Source: Bovifimicola sp050309585
GTDB lineage: Bacteria; Bacillota; Clostridia; Lachnospirales; Lachnospiraceae
Reading direction: 5' to 3'
Assembly: GCA_050309585.1 (NCBI GenBank)
Contig: JBNRML010000154.1
Coordinates: forward strand, 8,037 to 72,036
Length of the DNA stretch: 64,000 bases
The notes under the pieces were generated by a model, which did no database searches, was not told the origin of the DNA, and saw only the letters and a program-made list of their open reading frames with translations. This document shows positions 60,583 to 64,000 of the stretch, piece by piece (within the stretch, counting starts at the first letter, position 1; each line of letters opens with the position of its first letter). A program made the translations under genes and the position numbers.

Positions 60583-61023
60583 TCACTTACTTCCAACTTC
60601 CAGGCCCTTAAGTGCCATTGCCTTAGCAGCATCAAAAGCTGTGACATTGGCCTCATATGCTCTTGAAGCATCAATAAGGTTTGTCATTTCGGTAACAGTA
60701 TTTACGTTTGGATATGTAACATAACCATTTTCATCCGCATCGGGATGTGCCGGATCATAAACCATATTCATAGGTGTCGCCTTATCCTCAATAATCTTTG
60801 TAACCTTTACACCATTTCCCGCAAGACCTGTTGTGGTCATAAAAACCTTATCAAACGGTGTAGCCTGACGTTCTGTAAATACTACTGTTTTTCGAACATA
60901 AGGTTTTCCGTCTTTTGTTCTTGTTGTGTTTACATTAGCAAGATTCTGGGAAATAGTATCCGATCTCAATCTCTCTGCCGTCATACCTGAAGCACTAATA
61001 TTAAATGACGAAAAAATAGCCAT
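60583..61023 (-). CDS. flgC: Flagellar rod protein FlgC
   Basis: The 146-residue protein has the rod N-terminus (FSSFNISASGMTAERLRSDT, ISQNLANVNTTRT) and C-terminus (VNTVTEMTNLIDASRAYEAN, VTAFDAAKAMALKGLEVG). RBS GAGGAGGTTTTT. It builds the proximal rod with FlgB. Confidence 0.97.
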   Translation of the reverse strand: MAIFSSFNISASGMTAERLRSDTISQNLANVNTTRTKDGKPYVRKTVVFTERQATPFDKVFMTTTGLAGNGVKVTKIIEDKATPMNMVYDPAHPDADENGYVTYPNVNTVTEMTNLIDASRAYEANVTAFDAAKAMALKGLEVGSK

Positions 61024-61098
61024 AAAAACCTCCTCTATATCACACTATTGTATTTTACTACATTATCACTTTATTTTATCACACACTACCTTACGATA

Positions 61099-61488
61099 CT
61101 ACTGCATAGCACTCTTAATCATTGAAAATTCATTACTAATACTTCCGAGCAATGCCTGATATTTAAGCTGGTTTGATGCAAGCTCCACGTTCTCAGTATC
61201 AATATCAACATTATTCCCGTCTAATCTGTAAGACAAAACTTGAGAATCAGTATACATAGTTGATTTCAATGCATCCAAATCAATATTTGCCACAGTCTTC
61301 GAAAGAGTAGCAGAATTAGCTCCCTCCAATTCTGCCAGGAGATACTTTTCAAATTCAATATCCTTTCTCTTGTAATTTGGTGTATCCACATTGGCAATGT
61401 TGTTGCTGATAACTTCGTTTCTAATCCACGAAGCATCCGCCGCCTTATCTAAAACATTAACATAATTATAAACATTTGACTGAATCAT
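61099..61488 (-). CDS. flgB: Flagellar rod protein FlgB, first gene of the fla/che operon
   Basis: The 129-residue protein has the rod motif (WIRNEVISNNIANVDTPNYK, RKDIEFEKYLLAEL) and the C-terminal helix (VELASNQLKYQALLGSISNE). RBS AAGGAGGAAGTGAAGGT. It is preceded by a promoter at 61555-61583 and so leads the long operon. Confidence 0.97.
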   Translation of the reverse strand: MIQSNVYNYVNVLDKAADASWIRNEVISNNIANVDTPNYKRKDIEFEKYLLAELEGANSATLSKTVANIDLDALKSTMYTDSQVLSYRLDGNNVDIDTENVELASNQLKYQALLGSISNEFSMIKSAMQ

Positions 61489-61554
61489 ACCTTCACTTCC
61501 TCCTTGTCAAATATTATTTTTTAACTCATTTTTTGACACAATCATTCGAAATAT

Positions 61555-61583
61555 ATTATATAGAGAAACGCAGAAAATATCAA
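61555..61583 (-). promoter_or_regulatory. Vegetative-type promoter of the fla/che operon
   Basis: On the minus strand TTGATA (61583-61578) and TATAAT (61560-61555) are separated by 17 bp. It lies just downstream of the topA terminator and about 67 bp before flgB. CodY, which often sits between topA and flgB in Clostridia, is absent here. Confidence 0.8.
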
Positions 61584-61591
61584 GTATAAAA

Positions 61592-61640
61592 GCAAAAAAA
61601 CTGCCTTGCATGTAAATATTACACACATAGACAGTTTCAT
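61592..61640 (-). terminator. Terminator of topA
   Basis: On the minus strand AAACTGTCT pairs with AGGCAGTTT (one G-T pair), extended inward by TGTGTAA/TTACATG-like bases, and is followed by TTTTTGC. It is about 40 bp after the topA stop and directly before the fla promoter. Confidence 0.7.
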
Positions 61641-61679
61641 ACCTCCATTTACGAAAGAGTCATCATATTCTGGTCTATA

Positions 61680-63764
61680 TTATTTGTCCTTTTTCTCAAT
61701 AGATTCATTGTATCCGCAAGTTTCATTTGCGCATACTGCCTTGTTACCTTTTTGTACCATATAGGAACCGCATTCCGGACATTCTTTCTCCAAAGGTTTC
61801 TGCCATGACATAAAGTCACACACGGTAGAATCCTCACATCCATAATACTTTCTTCCTTTTTTTGTCTTTTTAATAACAAGCTCCCTTCCACATTTAGGAC
61901 AATCAACACCTGTTTTTTCAAAGTATGGCTTTGTATTTCTGCAATCCGGAAAACCAGGACAAGCAAGGAATTTTCCATGTGGTCCATACTTTATGACCAT
62001 ATTTTTTCCACATTCCTCACAAATCACATCCGTAACTTCATCTTCTATTTTGATTTTATCCAAAGCCTTATCTGCATTCTTTACTGCTTCCTCCAAATCA
62101 GGATAGAAGTTTCTCACAACAGTTTTCCACTGGATGTCACCTGCTGCAACCCCATCCAATAAGGATTCCAGATTTGCCGTAAAATTAGCATCTACAATGA
62201 CAGGAAAAGCAGTTTTCATAATCTCATTTACTATTTCACCTATCTCTGTCACATAGAGATTTTTGTTTTCCTTAACTATATATCTTCTGGCAATAATAGT
62301 AGAAATAGTTGGCGCATAAGTACTAGGTCTTCCTATGCCAAGTTCTTCCATTGCTTTGACTAATGCTGCCTCCGTATAATGCGGCGGTGCCTGTGTAAAA
62401 TGCTGTTTCTCATTAACCTCTTTTAACTGAATTCTTGTATTTTCATCAAGGCTCTTTAAAATATTTCCTGCTGCCTTATCTTCCTTCTCATCATCAGACT
62501 CTGAATAAACAGACATAAAACCATCAAACTTAAGTTTTGAAGCTGTAGAAGTAAATGTATAGTCTGCCACGGATAACTTTATGGAATTTGTTTCATATAT
62601 GGCACTATTCATCCTGCTGGCAGTAAATCTTTTCCAAATAAGCTGATATAACCTAAACTGATCTCTAGATAAATCATCTTTAATCTTAGCAGGTGTAAAA
62701 TCTATATTTGTAGGACGTATTGCTTCGTGTGCATCCTGAATCTTCAATTCATTCTTTTTCTTTGTCTCTGATGTAGCTAAATAGTTTTCACCATAATTAG
62801 ATAAGATAAACTCCTTAGCCATTGCTTCTGCCTCATCTGAAACACGTGTAGAATCTGTTCTCAGATAAGAAATAAGACCAATTGTACCTGTTCCTTTTAT
62901 ATCAATACCTTCGTATAACTGCTGTGCAATACGCATCGTTTTCTGGGTTGAGAAATTCAATACCTTTGAGGCTTCCTGCTGAAGCGTACTGGTTGTAAAT
63001 GGCAAAGGTGCCTTTTTAATTCTTTCTCCCACCTTTGTATCTGTTATGGTAAATTCTGAAGTGTTTATAGCATCTAATATCTTCTGTACTTCTTCTCTAC
63101 TCTTTATTTCAATCTTCTCATTTTTATATCCATAAAATTTTGCCGTCAAAGACTTCTTTTGTCCCTCTGGAATAAGCTCTGCTTCAATAGTCCAGTACTC
63201 TTCCGGAATAAAAGCATTTATTTCCTCTTCTCTGTCACATATCATCCTTAAAGCAACAGACTGAACCCTTCCTGCACTCAGTCCTCTCTTGACCTTCTGC
63301 CACAATAGTGGACTAATGGTATACCCAACCATTCTGTCAAGCATTCTTCTCGTCTGCTGTGCATCAACAAGATTCAGATCAATTTTTCTTGGTGCTTTTA
63401 ACGACGCTTTAACAGCATTTTTTGTAATCTCGTTAAATGTAATACGGCTCATTTTTTTATCATCTAACTTCAACGCAGCCGCAAGATGCCATGATATGGC
63501 TTCCCCCTCGCGGTCCGGGTCAGTTGCCAAATAAACTTTGTCAGCTTTCTTAACTTCTTTTCTTAGCTCTGCTAACTTATCTCCTTTTCCTCTGATAGTA
63601 ATATATTTTGGCTCATAATCATTTTCTATATCTACACCAAGTGTACTCTTAGGCAAATCTCTAACGTGACCATTAGAAGCTACAACGGTATAATTGTTTC
63701 CTAAAAATTTCTTAATAGTCTTAACTTTTGCAGGCGATTCAACAATAACTAAATACTTTGGCAT
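61680..63764 (-). CDS. topA: DNA topoisomerase I
   Basis: The 694-residue enzyme relaxes negative supercoils. It has the Toprim domain (LVIVESPAKVKTIKKFLGNN, YLATDPDREGEAISWHL), the catalytic Tyr region (IGLISYLRTDSTRVSDEA) and three C-terminal zinc-ribbon segments (DVICEECGKNMVIKYGPHGK, CPKCGRELVIK, CPECGSYMVQK). Length is normal. It follows dprA, as in many Clostridia. RBS GAGGACACAGGTT. Confidence 0.97.
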   Translation of the reverse strand: MPKYLVIVESPAKVKTIKKFLGNNYTVVASNGHVRDLPKSTLGVDIENDYEPKYITIRGKGDKLAELRKEVKKADKVYLATDPDREGEAISWHLAAALKLDDKKMSRITFNEITKNAVKASLKAPRKIDLNLVDAQQTRRMLDRMVGYTISPLLWQKVKRGLSAGRVQSVALRMICDREEEINAFIPEEYWTIEAELIPEGQKKSLTAKFYGYKNEKIEIKSREEVQKILDAINTSEFTITDTKVGERIKKAPLPFTTSTLQQEASKVLNFSTQKTMRIAQQLYEGIDIKGTGTIGLISYLRTDSTRVSDEAEAMAKEFILSNYGENYLATSETKKKNELKIQDAHEAIRPTNIDFTPAKIKDDLSRDQFRLYQLIWKRFTASRMNSAIYETNSIKLSVADYTFTSTASKLKFDGFMSVYSESDDEKEDKAAGNILKSLDENTRIQLKEVNEKQHFTQAPPHYTEAALVKAMEELGIGRPSTYAPTISTIIARRYIVKENKNLYVTEIGEIVNEIMKTAFPVIVDANFTANLESLLDGVAAGDIQWKTVVRNFYPDLEEAVKNADKALDKIKIEDEVTDVICEECGKNMVIKYGPHGKFLACPGFPDCRNTKPYFEKTGVDCPKCGRELVIKKTKKGRKYYGCEDSTVCDFMSWQKPLEKECPECGSYMVQKGNKAVCANETCGYNESIEKKDK

Positions 63765-63781
63765 AACCTGTGTCCTCTTTC

Positions 63782-64000
63782 TTATCTCTTTCTGACATAA
63801 TAATTTTTTGTTGGTTCAACGATTAAATTCATCATCTGCAAAGACAGCAGACTGGAATAGAATTTCGATTCCTCCAAACCACTTTCCACCTTAAGACATT
63901 CAATGGATTTCGGTAGTAAATCTACACAACTATACAACGTTTCCAAATCTTTTTCAAGTGCATTATTTTTATTTTTATAAAATTCATATTTATTATATAT
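63782..64000 (-). CDS. dprA: DprA, DNA processing protein (partial, 5' part outside window)
   Basis: The last 72 codons are visible, ending TTA (63782-63784 on plus). They read LETLYSCVDLLPKSIECLKV, SGLEESKFYSSLLSLQMMNL and KNYYVRK, which fit the winged C-terminal domain of DprA/Smf and its order before topA. DprA loads RecA on incoming single-stranded DNA. The catalytic Rossmann fold is not in the window. The gap to topA is 17 bp. Confidence 0.75.
   Translation of the reverse strand: MYNKYEFYKNKNNALEKDLETLYSCVDLLPKSIECLKVESGLEESKFYSSLLSLQMMNLIVEPTKNYYVRKR

Noticed and set aside
1..64000. tRNA, rRNA or riboswitch genes
   Set aside because: No cloverleaf, rRNA segment or known riboswitch core was found by eye; a covariance-model search would be needed to exclude small ones.

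Overview
The window is low-GC chromosomal DNA from a motile, anaerobic, gut-type Firmicute, most likely a member of the Lachnospiraceae. The reasons are the Clostridia-type fla/che gene order (flgB-flgC-fliE-fliF-fliG-fliH-fliI-fliJ ... flhF-flhG-PilZ-cheB-cheA-cheW-cheC-cheD-fliA, then rpsB-tsf), the dprA-topA-fla junction, MacB-type ABC and LytTR genes, and the family-level look of many small accessory proteins. The genus cannot be fixed from the sequence alone; Lachnospira or Roseburia-like is a guess.

The window has two very different halves. Positions 1-25280 are an accessory region that behaves like a gene graveyard. Intact genes (SPFH protein, a lipoprotein plus three-gene ABC exporter, cardiolipin synthase, a MocR/PdxR-type regulator, CPBP protease with its TetR regulator, a RelB/PIN toxin-antitoxin pair, an RfbC-like epimerase, a LytTR regulator) alternate with many truncated or internally deleted genes. 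These include pdxS and pdxT, a chimaera of a histidine-kinase start with a MacB permease, ABC ATPase pieces, AAA-ATPase starts, an SDR piece, an HPr-kinase-like pseudogene and an integrase tail. Between them sit several families of palindromic repeats: a four-unit array of TCTACCCAA/TTGGGTAGA dyads, CTACGGACA/TGTCCGTAG dyads, a nested 150-bp palindrome, and an element ending in TTGGCTCTGAACAGTT. Two genes (a WG-repeat membrane protein and an XRE regulator) are each broken by one missing base in an A7 or A8 run.

Positions 25281-64000 are dense and well kept, all on the minus strand. Transcription runs from right to left: dprA (cut by the window edge), topA with a terminator, then a vegetative-type promoter (TTGATA-17-TATAAT) in front of flgB. 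It drives basal-body, export, hook, motor, switch and chemotaxis genes down to fliA, a FapA-family protein, and small conserved fla-operon proteins. A possible attenuator lies between flgE and flbD, and an extra promoter lies in front of motA. After the fla/che operon, rpsB-tsf has its own promoter and ends in a strong terminator.

Together the right half builds and steers a flagellum: FlgBC/FliE rod, FliF MS ring, FliG/FliM/FliY switch, FliHIJ/FliOPQR/FlhAB export, FlgD/FlgE/FliK hook, MotAB stator, FlhF/FlhG placement, and CheA/W/B/C/D/Y signalling. CheR and flagellin are not in the window. The left half is of interest mainly for its decay pattern, its repeat families, its self-regulated small cassettes (XRE-DUF3990, RelB-PIN, TetR-CPBP) and their readable promoter-operator regions.
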